A DNA stretch of 64,000 nucleotides from the NCBI GenBank assembly GCA_035526585.1, contig DATLCC010000102.1, positions 1-64,000 on the forward strand. The letters are read 5' to 3'. Under the pieces are notes generated by a model that saw only the letters and a program-made list of their open reading frames with translations, was not told the origin of the DNA and did no database searches. Below, piece after piece: positions 42,313 through 50,697 of the stretch. The position numbers and the translations under genes are program-made. Position 1 is the stretch's first letter; every line of letters starts with the position of its first letter. The DNA comes from JAJPHT01 sp035526585 (GTDB lineage: Archaea > Thermoplasmatota > SW-10-69-26 > JACQPN01 > JAJPHT01).

Positions 42313-43266
42313 TCACGGGCGCGACCGGCGCGCCAGCAGCGCGCCGATCGCGCGCGTGATCGGAAGCCCCGTCGCGTCCTCCAGCCAGAGCCACGCGGGC
42401 TCCGAGTTCGCTTCGAGGAAGACGTACTCGTCCTGGGGCGTGCGGATGAGGTCCACGCCGCTGTAGTCGAGCCCGCAGTCCTTCACGATCGCGGCGCACG
42501 CGCGCCGTACGGGCGCGGGGAGCTCCAGCTTCGTGTAGCGCATCCCCTCCTCGTAGTGTCGCCAGTCGATACGCGTGCTCTCCTTCTCCTGCGAGTGGAT
42601 CTCGACGGCGAACACCTTCGCGCCCACGACCGTCGCCCGCACCTCGGTCCGCTTCTCCACGTACTCCTGCGCGAGCACCGGCGCGAGGCGCACGCTCTCC
42701 GCGTCGCTGATATCGTTCGAGGTGACGCGGCTCGTGAGCACGCGGCGCGACTCTGGCACGCCCGCGCTGCCGCTCGGAGATTTCACGGCCGCCGCGCGAT
42801 GCTTGCGCACGAACGCGCGGAACTCCCGGGGGTCGCTCGTGAGGAGCGTCTCGGGGATCGCGAGCCCCCGCTCGCGCGCGAGGCGCAGCTGGAGCAGCTT
42901 GTCGCTCGAGGCGAGCGCGCGCCACGGATCGTTGACCCACGCGAAGCCGTGCGCCTGGCGCAGAGCCACGAGGCCCGCGATGGCGGCCGCGCGGGCGAAA
43001 GGGCGGGCGGCGCGCGCGAGCCCGGGCGCGAGGCGCACGCTCTCCGCGGAGGAGAACCAGCCGACCTTCGTCTCCGCCAGGTCGAGCGCGCCGATCCTTG
43101 CCCGCACCGGACCGCGCGGCCCGAGCGCCACGCTCAGGGTGGAGGAGGCGGGAAAAAGGCGAGGGTCGAGCACGCGCGGCTCGAGGCCGTGGCGCGGGAG
43201 CTCGTCGCAGAGCGCGACGACGTTGGGGTGGTCCGGGCGGCCCAGGAGGAGCGCGTGCCGATTCAT
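42313..43266 (-). CDS. ATP-grasp ligase of the graspetide (MvdD / SAV_5884-like) group
   Basis: 317 aa. The pre-ATP-grasp N-domain (ALLLGRPDHPNVVALCDELP; LDPRLFP) is followed by the family hallmark FAWVNDPWRALASSDKLLQL and ARERGLAIPETLLTSDP, the ATP-grasp lysine AAAVKSPSGSAG, then VLAQEYVEKRTEVRATVVGA, DWRHYEEGMRYTK, LDYSGVDLIRTPQDEYVFLE and LWLEDATGLPI. This matches microviridin-type ligases that join Asp/Glu side chains to Thr/Ser/Lys in a leader-borne peptide, rather than RimK. Its ATG overlaps (ATGA) the stop of a 33-codon gene that looks like its substrate. No transporter or protease is adjacent. Confidence 0.88.
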   Translation of the reverse strand: MNRHALLLGRPDHPNVVALCDELPRHGLEPRVLDPRLFPASSTLSVALGPRGPVRARIGALDLAETKVGWFSSAESVRLAPGLARAARPFARAAAIAGLVALRQAHGFAWVNDPWRALASSDKLLQLRLARERGLAIPETLLTSDPREFRAFVRKHRAAAVKSPSGSAGVPESRRVLTSRVTSNDISDAESVRLAPVLAQEYVEKRTEVRATVVGAKVFAVEIHSQEKESTRIDWRHYEEGMRYTKLELPAPVRRACAAIVKDCGLDYSGVDLIRTPQDEYVFLEANSEPAWLWLEDATGLPITRAIGALLARRSRP

Positions 43267-43364
43267 TGGCCTTCGTTCTTGATGGTCTCGCGATCGAAGG
43301 TGGCGCCGGCCGGACCGCGCGGGGTGGGCTCGGAGCGGGCGTAGAGGAAGGGCGTGCGCTTCAT
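43263..43364 (-). CDS. Graspetide-type RiPP precursor candidate (33 aa)
   Basis: A short peptide directly upstream of the ATP-grasp ligase and ATGA-overlapped with it. It has a basic/Pro leader (KRTPFLYARSEPTPRG) and a C-terminal stretch ATFDRETIKNEGQ with acceptor Thr22, Thr27 and Lys29 and donor Asp24, Glu26 and Glu31. The FDxxT segment resembles the YDPxTQ end of actinobacterial ATP-grasp-modified RiPP precursors. About 29 of 33 codons end in G or C, whereas the ligase's own frame extended upstream lacks that bias, so this is the coding frame. GAGG lies 10-13 nt before the ATG. Ester or amide rings are predicted, not shown. Confidence 0.72.
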   Translation of the reverse strand: MKRTPFLYARSEPTPRGPAGATFDRETIKNEGQ

Positions 43365-43417
43365 GCAAGGAGCCTCAAGACCGTCAGGATAGTAAGAGCG
43401 TGTCGATAGGCCCGCTC

Positions 43418-43747
43418 CTACATCGAGGCCGGGCGCTTCGACATCGCCTCGATGTCGACGCTCTGCCAGGTCATCGAGGGGCCGAACTTGGCTTCGCTCG
43501 ACTGCGGTTGGCTGACCCAGGTCTTGCTGTTGCCGCGCGTGAGGATGCCTCGCGAGTCGAGGAGCTCGAGGAGCGCGGCGACGTCGTCGGGGCGCATGTC
43601 GTCGCTCTCGATGCTGACGCTCACGTGGCGGTCCTGCCCGTTCTCGTCGTAGCGGAAGAGGACGCTCACCTGGTTGTCGCTCGCCTTCGCCGTGTCGACG
43701 TTCTTGAGCTTGCGACCCAGCTTCAGCTTGGTCTCGTACTCGGCCAT
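43418..43747 (-). CDS. Hypothetical protein upstream of the graspetide locus (109 aa)
   Basis: Family not recognised. AEYETKLKLGRKLKNVDTAK, then NQVSVLFRYDENGQDRHVSV and DVAALLELLDSRGILTRGNS, suggest a beta-hairpin plus helix; it ends with Trp-containing strands (SKTWVSQPQ, MTWQSVD). No signal, membrane helix or Cys. It is 54 nt upstream of the precursor gene on the same strand, so it could share a transcript; a functional link is unproven. Confidence 0.7.
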   Translation of the reverse strand: MAEYETKLKLGRKLKNVDTAKASDNQVSVLFRYDENGQDRHVSVSIESDDMRPDDVAALLELLDSRGILTRGNSKTWVSQPQSSEAKFGPSMTWQSVDIEAMSKRPASM

Positions 43748-43793
43748 CCCACCCCGATTCGGCTCGGAAGGTTTGGCGCTTTCTAGAAGTCGG

Positions 43794-44378
43794 TCACGCC
43801 GGAACCGGGCGCACCCGGATCGTCCCGGTGCCCGTCCCCTGGCCGGAGAACTCGACGGTCCAGTCGCCCGGCACGACCGCGCCGCCGGTCGCCGTGCCGG
43901 CCATAGTGACGCCGCAGTGGACGTTGGACGGGTCGCCGGTCCCGGTCGAGGGCGCGGCGAAGGCGTCCGCGTGCGTCGAGCCGTCCGGGCGCTTCACGAC
44001 CGCGTGCATCGGGCCGGCGCATGCGTACCCGGTGAGGGTCGTGCCGGGTTGGAAGTCGATCACGACCTCGAGCTGGACCGTGTTGTTCGGGATGGTGAAC
44101 GTCTTCGTCTCGCCGGCCGTCGCGTAGTCGTGCGTGACGTTGAGCCAGAACGTCCCTGGCGGGGTCGGCACGGGCGGCGCCGGCGTGGACGCGGGCGTCG
44201 TGTTCGTCGGCTGCGGCGTCGGCACCGTCGTCGGCGTGGGCGTCGGCTCGGGCGTCGCGTCGGGGGTCGGCGACGCCTCGGGCGTCGAGGTGACCGGGGG
44301 CGTCGTCGTGCCGGCGGGCTTCGCGCAGCCGCTCACGAGGAGCGCGAGCACGAGGATCGAGGCGAGGACGACGCGCAC
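43794..44378 (-). CDS. Lipoprotein with Thr/Pro stalk (194 aa)
   Basis: Lipobox signal VLASILVLALLVSGCAKPAG; then about 50 residues of TP-rich stalk (TPEASPTPDATPEPTPTPTT), likely O-glycosylated; then a beta-sandwich (WLNVTHDYATAGETKTFTIP ... WTVEFSGQGTGTGTIRVRPV) with two Cys. Its C-terminal WTVEFSGQGxGTxxV resembles the end of the Met-rich membrane protein at 12378. GTG start. 11 nt downstream of the H+-PPase stop on the same strand; function unknown. Confidence 0.78.
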   Translation of the reverse strand: MRVVLASILVLALLVSGCAKPAGTTTPPVTSTPEASPTPDATPEPTPTPTTVPTPQPTNTTPASTPAPPVPTPPGTFWLNVTHDYATAGETKTFTIPNNTVQLEVVIDFQPGTTLTGYACAGPMHAVVKRPDGSTHADAFAAPSTGTGDPSNVHCGVTMAGTATGGAVVPGDWTVEFSGQGTGTGTIRVRPVPA

Positions 44379-44389
44379 GTCTTCTCACC

Positions 44390-46510
44390 TCAGATGCCGA
44401 CGAAGCTGTAGGTGACCACGAGGCCCGCGATGATGACGGAGATCGTCGTCATCGCCTTGATGAGCGGGTTGATCGCGGGGCCCGCGGTGTCCTTGAAGGG
44501 GTCGCCGACCGTGTCGCCGACGACGGCGGCCTTGTGGGCGGGGCTCCCCTTGCCGCCGTGCACGCCGCTCTCGAAGCTCTTCTTCGCGTTGTCCCACGCG
44601 CCACCCGCGTTGGACATGAGGAGCGCGAGGGCGAAGCCGCCGACGATCGTGCCCATGATCATGCCGCCAAGCGCCAGAGGGCCCAGGACGAAGCCCACGA
44701 CGATCGGCGCGGCGACGGCGAGGCTGCCGGGGACGACCATCTCCTTGAGGGCCGCCTTCGTGACGATGGCGACGCAGGTCTGGTAGTCGGGCTTGCGCTT
44801 CCCGGCCATGATCTGGCCGTCGGCGAACTGGCGGCGCACCTCGTTCACGACGGCGTGCGCGGCGCGCCCGACGGCGGCCATCGCGTAGCTGCTGAAGAGG
44901 AAGACGATCGCCGCGCCCAGGAGGAGGCCCGAGAGGACGAAGGGGTTGCTGACCTCGAAGACGATGCTCTTCGAGGCGTCGAGGAGCGCGGCTGCGTGCG
45001 CGCTCTCGTTGGCGTGGTCGACGAAGTCGGCGAAGAGGACGAGGGCCGCGAGCGCGGCGCTGCCGATCGCGTACCCCTTCGTCGTCGCCTTCGTCGTGTT
45101 GCCCACGGCGTCCAGCGCGTCGGTGACCTTGCGCACGTCGGGCGGGAGCTCCGACATCTCGGCGACTCCGCCCGCGTTGTCGGTGATCGGACCGTACGTG
45201 TCGAGCGCGACGACCATGCCGGCCACGGAGAGCATGCCGACGGCGGCCATCGCGACGCCGTAGAGGCCGAGCCCGGCGCCCGCGGCGTTGCCGAGCATGT
45301 AGCTCGAGATGATGCCGGCCACGACGAAGAGGACCGGGATGAAGACGGACTGGAGGCCCACCGCGAGGCCCTGGATGATGTTCGTCGCGGGGCCGGTCGT
45401 CGAGGCGTCCACGATCCCCTTCACGGGCGCGTAGCCCTGGCTCGTGAAGTAGTCCGTGACGAAGACGAGCGCGAGCGTGAGGATCAGGCCGATGATCGCG
45501 GCGAACAGGAAGTTCACGTGGATCGTCGGGAACACGTAGGCCCACACGAGGGCGAAGCCGATCGCGCTCACGCAGCAGGTCGCGATGACGCCCATGTACA
45601 GGGCGTTCATGATGTTCTCGTTCTTCGGCAGGCGCACGAAGAAGATGCCGACGATGCTCGCGACGATGGCGAAGGCGCCAAGCGTCAGCGGGAAGAGGAT
45701 GCCGGCCTCGCCGTACGCGGCGAAGACGCCGGCCGTCGCGGCGAGCGTCATCGCGGCGACGAGCGTCACGACGTACGTCTCGAAGAGGTCGGCGCCCATG
45801 CCGGCGCAGTCGCCGACGTTGTCGCCGACGTTGTCCGCGATGACGGCGGGGTTGCGCGGGTCGTCCTCGGGGATCCCTGCCTCGACCTTGCCGACGAGGT
45901 CGGCGCCGACGTCGGCGGCCTTCGTGTAGATGCCGCCGGCGATGCGCGCGAAGAGCGTGATGAGCGACGCGCCGAACGCGAAGCCGATGAGGTTCAGGGG
46001 CGTCTCCTGGACGGTGAGGCCGAAGACGCGCTGGAAGGAGATATAGAGGCCGCCCAGGCCGATGATGCCCAGGCCCACGACGGCGAAGCCGTTGACCGCG
46101 CCTGCGCGGAACGAGAGCGCGAGCGCGGGCTTGATGCCGCCGCGAGCGGCCTCCGCGACGCGCGCGTTCGAGGACACGCTGATCCACATGCCGATGTAGC
46201 CCGCGAGCGCGGAAAGGAGCGCGCCGATGACGAAGCCACCGGCCGTGAAGTACCAGAAGGCCTTGCCCGTGGCGACGCCCACGCCGGCGAAGACGATCGT
46301 GAGGATCGCCGCGAAGATGGCGACGACCTGGTACTCGACCTTGAGGAAGGCGAACGCGCCCTCGCGGACGGCGCCCTGGATCTCCTGCATGCGCGCGTTC
46401 CCGCGGCTCTTCGAGAGGATGGTGGAGGCGAGGTAGGCCGCGAAGGCGAGGGCGACGATGCCCGCGAGCGGACCGAGGTAGGAAACGGTGGCGAAGTCCA
46501 ACGGGATCAC
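44390..46510 (-). CDS. hppA: Membrane H+-translocating pyrophosphatase, K+-independent type
   Basis: 706 aa, about 16 membrane helices. The catalytic motifs DVGADLVGKVEAGIPEDDPR, then NPAVIADNVGDNVGDCAGMG with ADLFE bind Mg-PPi. The GNTTKATTKGYAIGSAAL segment has Lys where K+-dependent enzymes have Ala, marking the K+-independent, proton-pumping class. It couples PPi hydrolysis, for example PPi from aminoacylation, to an ion gradient. Divergent from aspS with about 180 nt between. ATG 46510. Confidence 0.96.
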   Translation of the reverse strand: MIPLDFATVSYLGPLAGIVALAFAAYLASTILSKSRGNARMQEIQGAVREGAFAFLKVEYQVVAIFAAILTIVFAGVGVATGKAFWYFTAGGFVIGALLSALAGYIGMWISVSSNARVAEAARGGIKPALALSFRAGAVNGFAVVGLGIIGLGGLYISFQRVFGLTVQETPLNLIGFAFGASLITLFARIAGGIYTKAADVGADLVGKVEAGIPEDDPRNPAVIADNVGDNVGDCAGMGADLFETYVVTLVAAMTLAATAGVFAAYGEAGILFPLTLGAFAIVASIVGIFFVRLPKNENIMNALYMGVIATCCVSAIGFALVWAYVFPTIHVNFLFAAIIGLILTLALVFVTDYFTSQGYAPVKGIVDASTTGPATNIIQGLAVGLQSVFIPVLFVVAGIISSYMLGNAAGAGLGLYGVAMAAVGMLSVAGMVVALDTYGPITDNAGGVAEMSELPPDVRKVTDALDAVGNTTKATTKGYAIGSAALAALVLFADFVDHANESAHAAALLDASKSIVFEVSNPFVLSGLLLGAAIVFLFSSYAMAAVGRAAHAVVNEVRRQFADGQIMAGKRKPDYQTCVAIVTKAALKEMVVPGSLAVAAPIVVGFVLGPLALGGMIMGTIVGGFALALLMSNAGGAWDNAKKSFESGVHGGKGSPAHKAAVVGDTVGDPFKDTAGPAINPLIKAMTTISVIIAGLVVTYSFVGI

Positions 46511-46657
46511 CGGATGCCGGCCAGCGGCCGGCGGGGTCGCGCGGCCATTCTAGAAGGCCGGTATGAGGCTTTCGGGGCGAGTCGGGCGTGCGCGCGGGCG
46601 AGCGCGCGGGCGCCGGAACGCGCGCGCTTCGCGTGCCCGCGCCCCTCGCCCGGACTG

Positions 46658-46668
46658 GCTTTTATGTA
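46658..46668 (+). promoter_or_regulatory. TATA box of aspS
   Basis: GCTTTTATGTA centred 30 nt before ATG 46693; leaderless or very short leader. Confidence 0.5.
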
Positions 46669-46692
46669 GAGGTCCCATCATCGCGCGCCCAT

Positions 46693-48048
46693 ATGACCGT
46701 CGACCTCCGGCAGCGCAAGTACGCCCTCGACATCCACGGCAAGGAGATGGACGGCCAGGAGGTCGTCGTCGCGGGGTGGATGCAGGAGATCCGCGACATG
46801 GGGAAGATGGCGTTCATCATCCTCCGCGACCGCTCCGGCACGCTGCAGGTGTTCGCGATGAAGGCGAAGGTGGACGAGGCGCTCTACCTGACGCTCACGA
46901 AGGACCTGCAGCGCGAGTCGGTGATCGCGGTGCGCGGCCACGTGAAGGCCAGCGACAAGGCGAGGAACGGCTACGAGATCATCCCGTCGGAGGTCCGTGT
47001 GCTGAACCCTGCCGAGGCGCCGCTCCCCATGGGGATCGTGGACAAGGTCGACGTGGATTTCGAGACGCGGCTCGACAACCGGTTCCTCGACCTGCGCAAG
47101 CCCGACGTCGCCGCGATCTTCCGCGTGCGCTCGGCGCTCGTGAAGGCGGGCATCGACTCGTTCACGCGGATGGGCTTCTGCCAGGTGCACACGCCGCGCA
47201 TCATCGGCGCGTCCTCCGAAGGCGGCACGGACCTCTTCCCGGTCAAGTACTTCGAGAAGGACGCGTACCTCGCGCAATCGCCGCAGCTCTACAAGCAGAT
47301 GCTGATGGCGACCGGCATGGACCGCCAGTTCGAGGTCGCGACGTACTTCCGCGCCGAGAAGCACAACTCGTACCGGCACCTGAACGAGGTCACCGCGTTC
47401 GACGTGGAGATGGCGTTCATCGAGAGCGAGGAGGAGGTCCTCCACGTGCTCGAGACCGCCGTGCGCGACATGTGGGCGGGCGTGCACGAGCACTGCAGGT
47501 CCGAGCTCGCGATCCTCCAGAAGGAGGTCAAGGTCCCCGCCCTGCCCTTCCCCCGCGTCCACTACGACGACGCGCTGAAGATGGTGAACGAGACGAAGCG
47601 GTGGACCAACGACAAGGGCGAGGTCGCCGAGATCCCCTGGGGCGACGACCTCAACGCCGCGGCCGAGAAGATCCTCGGCGACGTCATGGTCGCGAAGGGG
47701 CACCACTTCTACTTCATCACGAAGTACCCCGAGACGATCCGCCCCTTCTACACGTACGTGGAGGAGGGCACGGCTGTCACGCGCAGCTTCGATCTCGAGC
47801 ACAACGGCTTGGAGGTCACGAGCGGCGCGCAGCGCCAGCACGACCCGAAGAAGCTCGAGAGCCGCATCCGCGACAAGGGGCTCGACCCCGCGGACTTCAC
47901 GGACTACCTCAAGCCCTTCCGCTACGGCATGCCGCCGCACGGGGGATTCGGATTGGGCATCGACCGGCTCACGATGGAAGTGCTCGGGCTCGCGAACGTG
48001 CGCGAGGCGGTCCTCTTTCCGCGGGACCGCACGCGCCTCGCGCCGTAG
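46693..48048 (+). CDS. aspS: Aspartyl-tRNA synthetase, archaeal type
   Basis: 451 aa class II enzyme. The N-terminal OB fold reads the anticodon (VVVAGWMQEIRDMGKMAFII; LRDRSGTLQVF). Motif 1 region: VRSALVKAGIDSFTRMGFCQ. Motif 2: FEVATYFRAEKHNSYRHLNE. Motif 3: GFGLGIDRLTMEVLGLANVR. The short form without the bacterial insertion is archaeal/eukaryotic. It may also mischarge tRNA-Asn; deciding this needs to know whether asnS or GatCAB is present. ATG 46693 follows a TATA box. Confidence 0.96.
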   Translation: MTVDLRQRKYALDIHGKEMDGQEVVVAGWMQEIRDMGKMAFIILRDRSGTLQVFAMKAKVDEALYLTLTKDLQRESVIAVRGHVKASDKARNGYEIIPSEVRVLNPAEAPLPMGIVDKVDVDFETRLDNRFLDLRKPDVAAIFRVRSALVKAGIDSFTRMGFCQVHTPRIIGASSEGGTDLFPVKYFEKDAYLAQSPQLYKQMLMATGMDRQFEVATYFRAEKHNSYRHLNEVTAFDVEMAFIESEEEVLHVLETAVRDMWAGVHEHCRSELAILQKEVKVPALPFPRVHYDDALKMVNETKRWTNDKGEVAEIPWGDDLNAAAEKILGDVMVAKGHHFYFITKYPETIRPFYTYVEEGTAVTRSFDLEHNGLEVTSGAQRQHDPKKLESRIRDKGLDPADFTDYLKPFRYGMPPHGGFGLGIDRLTMEVLGLANVREAVLFPRDRTRLAP

Positions 48049-48127
48049 GCGCACTCGGCATCGAGCACCTGCCCATCGCACGCTCCACGTCGAACGGAAC
48101 CACGGCGCTCTCGAAGGACACGAAGAC

Positions 48128-48670
48128 GTGACGGGGTCGTCGTCGGGGGCGGCGCAAGCTTGGGCGGGACATCCGCTCGGTTGGCAGAAGATTCTTGCGA
48201 GGCCCGGACTCCTTGGGGACTCGGTGGCCGCCGCCCCAGTACGCGACGAGATCGTGGTCCTGCTCGTGGACGACGATCCGTTCATCCGCGAATTCCTGCC
48301 CCTCCTCGTCCTCCGCGGCGCCCCTCCGGGTACGCCGCTCCCCCGCATCGAGGTCGCGCAGGCGCCCGAGGAGGCGCTTGCGCTGAGCGGCTCGCTGAAG
48401 GCGACGCGCCTCGTCGTGGTCTCGGATTTTGATCTCAAGACCGCGACGACGGGCCTCGACCTTCTCGTCGAGATGGCGCGCCGCCGGCCCGATTCGGTGC
48501 GGATCCTCCTCAGCGGGCACCGCCGCGTCGAGCTGGGCTCCCTGGTCGATCACCCCGAGCACGTGCAGTGCTTCCTGGAGAAGCCGTTCAAGCTGCAGGA
48601 GCTGATCGCCCCCCTCTGGCAGGCGATCCTCACGGGCCTCGCGACGCGGGATCCTCGTCAGGGATCGTGA
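48128..48670 (+). CDS. Response regulator facing the Kai operon
   Basis: 180 aa: receiver domain from about residue 42 (VVLLVDDDPFIREFLPLLVL; phospho-Asp in VVVSDFDLKTATTGLDLLVE; Ser in RILLSGHRR; Lys in CFLEKPFKL). No output domain. The N-terminal 40 residues are polar and may be an artefact of the GTG start. Its 3' end overlaps the 3' end of the convergent PAS-kinase gene by 41 nt. A partner role for that kinase is likely but inferred from position. Confidence 0.85.
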   Translation: MTGSSSGAAQAWAGHPLGWQKILARPGLLGDSVAAAPVRDEIVVLLVDDDPFIREFLPLLVLRGAPPGTPLPRIEVAQAPEEALALSGSLKATRLVVVSDFDLKTATTGLDLLVEMARRRPDSVRILLSGHRRVELGSLVDHPEHVQCFLEKPFKLQELIAPLWQAILTGLATRDPRQGS

Positions 48671-49886
48671 ACCGGAACACGCTCCCCTTCCCTCGTCCCT
48701 GGCTCTCGACCCAGATGCGCCCGCCATGGCGCTCGACGATCTTCTTGCAGAGGGCGAGCCCCATCCCGGTCCCAGGATGGCGCCCCCGCGGATCGAGGCG
48801 CGTGAAGATGGTGAAGAGGCGCGGGACGTCGACGGGATCGATGCCGAGCCCTTCGTCCTTGACGCTGAAATGCCAGGCGCGCCCCTCGCGGCGCGCGTCG
48901 ATCTCGATGCGAGGCGGGGCGCCGGGGGCGGTGAACTTGATCGCGTTCTGGACGAGGTTCTGGAACACGCGTGGCAGATGCACGGGGTCCCCATGGATGG
49001 CGGGGAGGTCGCCGACGCGGATCTTCGCGCGCGCTTCGCGGATGGCGACGTCGAGCGATTCGAGGACGTCCGCCACCGCCTTCTTCGTGTCGACGATCTG
49101 CCCCGAGCCCCCCTTGTCCGCGGACGAGTATTCGAGGAGCGCCCGCACGAGCTCGTGCATCCGCGAGGTCCCGGCTGCCGCGCGCTCGAGGAGGAGCCGC
49201 TGGCCGGCGTCGAGCGAGAGCTTGTCGTCCTCGAGGAGCATGTGGACGCTCGTGCCGATCGCGCGCAGCGGCTCCTGGATGTCGTGGGAGGCGACGTACG
49301 CGAACTCGCGGAGCTCCGCGTTGGAGCGCTCCAGCTCGAGCGCGGTCCGCGTCAATTCCGAGATGTCCGTCACGATGAGGCAGACGTGCGGGACGCTGTC
49401 GCCCTCGCGCACGAGGAACGAGCCGCTCGCCACGAGCGCGGGGACGCGGGTCCCGTCCACGGCGAGGATCGGGATCTCCAGTGAGACGCCAGCCGTGGGC
49501 TCCTTGACGAGGCGCTGGATCGAGGGGCGGTCGGTCTCGTCGACGAAATCGTGGATCGAGCGCGCGAGGACCCGATCCAGCGTCGTCCTCGCAAGCTGCG
49601 CGAACCGCGCGTTCGCGTACACGATGGTCCCGTCGGGCGCGAGCGTCAGCGCACCTTCCGCCATCGTCTCGACAAGGATGCGAAAAGGATGGTCGGCGCC
49701 TTCGAGCGTGTAGGCGCGCTCGCCTCGCGGTCCGCTCACGACGATCGCGTCGACCTCGCCCGACCTGATCGCGTCAAGCGTCGCCTCGGCCTCCTCGAGC
49801 CTTGCGCGCAGCCGCTCCCACTCCTTCTCGCTCCGGCGCCCGGGCTTCGCGGCCTTGCGGGAGCGCGCTCCCTTCTTCGAGGTCAT
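48630..49886 (-). CDS. PAS-histidine kinase of the Kai operon
   Basis: 418 aa, soluble. A basic N-terminus and coiled coil (EWERLRARLEEAEATLDAIR), PAS about 65-180 (LTLAPDGTIVYANARFAQLA ... VCLIVTDISELTRTALEL), HisKA with FAYVASHDIQEPLRAI, HATPase with NLVQNAIKFT, VKDEGLGIDP and GTGMGLALCKKIV. The start ATG is fused to the kaiB stop (ATGA at 49883-49886), making it the fourth gene of a kaiC-kaiB-kaiB-kinase unit. Cyanobacterial SasA uses a KaiB-like domain as sensor; here KaiBs are separate proteins, so an analogous link is inference. Confidence 0.93.
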   Translation of the reverse strand: MTSKKGARSRKAAKPGRRSEKEWERLRARLEEAEATLDAIRSGEVDAIVVSGPRGERAYTLEGADHPFRILVETMAEGALTLAPDGTIVYANARFAQLARTTLDRVLARSIHDFVDETDRPSIQRLVKEPTAGVSLEIPILAVDGTRVPALVASGSFLVREGDSVPHVCLIVTDISELTRTALELERSNAELREFAYVASHDIQEPLRAIGTSVHMLLEDDKLSLDAGQRLLLERAAAGTSRMHELVRALLEYSSADKGGSGQIVDTKKAVADVLESLDVAIREARAKIRVGDLPAIHGDPVHLPRVFQNLVQNAIKFTAPGAPPRIEIDARREGRAWHFSVKDEGLGIDPVDVPRLFTIFTRLDPRGRHPGTGMGLALCKKIVERHGGRIWVESQGRGKGSVFRFTIPDEDPASRGP

Positions 49887-50317
49887 CCCTTCTTCGCCGC
49901 CCTCGCCGCGGCCTCGATGGCGGCGGCGCGTTTGAGGTCCAGGCCGAGGAGTACGCGTTCGCGTGCGCTTAGATCCCCGACCAGGCGGCGGATCGGGGCG
50001 GGGAGCTTCCGGATGAGCGTCGGGACGGCGACGATCTGCTCGCCTCGCGCGAGCGCGGGCTGCTGGTAGATGTCGATCACCTGGAGATCGTAGCGGCCTT
50101 CGAGGTGGACGTCGCAGATCTGCTTGATCGTCTCCACGGCGCGTAGCGACGCGGGGGTCGCGCCGGTCACGTAGAGCTTGAGGACGAAGCGATCCCTGCG
50201 CGCCGCGCGCGCCTTCGTCCGCGAGGACGCGGGGCGACGGGCGGGCATCTTCGTCGACGTGCGTCGCCCCTTCTTGGCGCCCTCCTTGGGCGCCGGCGCA
50301 GCGCGCTTCCGGGTCAT
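49883..50317 (-). CDS. kaiB: KaiB-domain protein 2 (144 aa)
   Basis: Basic N-terminal tail (residues 1-42, Lys/Arg/Pro-rich), then a thioredoxin-like KaiB domain: VLKLYVTGATPASLRAVETI, YDLQVIDIYQQPALARGEQI, VAVPTLIRKLPAPIRRLVGD, LSARERVLLGLDL. KaiB binds the KaiC ring and, in clocks, switches fold to capture partners. Coupled by ATGA overlaps at both ends. Paralogue of the gene just upstream (same motifs, about half identical by eye). Confidence 0.92.
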   Translation of the reverse strand: MTRKRAAPAPKEGAKKGRRTSTKMPARRPASSRTKARAARRDRFVLKLYVTGATPASLRAVETIKQICDVHLEGRYDLQVIDIYQQPALARGEQIVAVPTLIRKLPAPIRRLVGDLSARERVLLGLDLKRAAAIEAAARAAKKG

Positions 50318-50697
50318 CGGCGCCGCTCCTGGTCGGGACGCACCTGAAGTCCGACGAGCGTGCGCTCCTCGTTGCTGAGGTCCCCGATGATCTTCTTCAC
50401 GGGCGGAGGAAGGCGCCGCACGAGCGTCGGGACGGCGATGATCTCGTCGCCGCGCGCAAGCTTCGGATCCACGAGGAGGTCCACGACCTCGATCGAGTAG
50501 CGACCCTTGAGATGCACCTCGCAGAGCCGCTGCAGGTTCTCCAATGCGGCCAACGACTTGGGCGTCTGCCCAGCCACGTAGAGCCTGAGCTTCCAGCGCT
50601 CGGCCTTGGGCCTCGCGGCCTTGGCGGGGACCGGACGAGCCTTGCTCGTCTTCTTCGCGCCCTTCGCGCCTTTCCTGGCCTGCTTGGCCTTCGCCAT
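50314..50697 (-). CDS. kaiB: KaiB-domain protein 1 (127 aa)
   Basis: Lys/Ala-rich N-tail (residues 1-34), then the KaiB domain: KLRLYVAGQTPKSLAALENL, YSIEVVDLLVDPKLARGDEI, IAVPTLVRRLPPPVKKIIGD, LSNEERTLVGLQV. The PTL cis-Pro motif and the GDLSxxERxLxGL end are textbook KaiB. Its start overlaps the kaiC stop (TGATG) and its stop overlaps the second kaiB. The basic tails are unusual and may bind nucleic acid or the membrane. Confidence 0.93.
   Translation of the reverse strand: MAKAKQARKGAKGAKKTSKARPVPAKAARPKAERWKLRLYVAGQTPKSLAALENLQRLCEVHLKGRYSIEVVDLLVDPKLARGDEIIAVPTLVRRLPPPVKKIIGDLSNEERTLVGLQVRPDQERRR

Noticed and set aside
42313..43266. Calling the ATP-grasp gene RimK or a lysine/glutathione ligase
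   Set aside because: The WVNDP/KLLQL/IPETLLTSDP block is specific to graspetide ligases, and no lysW-type or ribosomal S6 context is present.
43267..43368. Extending the ATP-grasp protein upstream to 43368
   Set aside because: The extension is Arg/His/Pro-rich with poor third-position bias, while the overlapping 33-codon frame shows strong bias.
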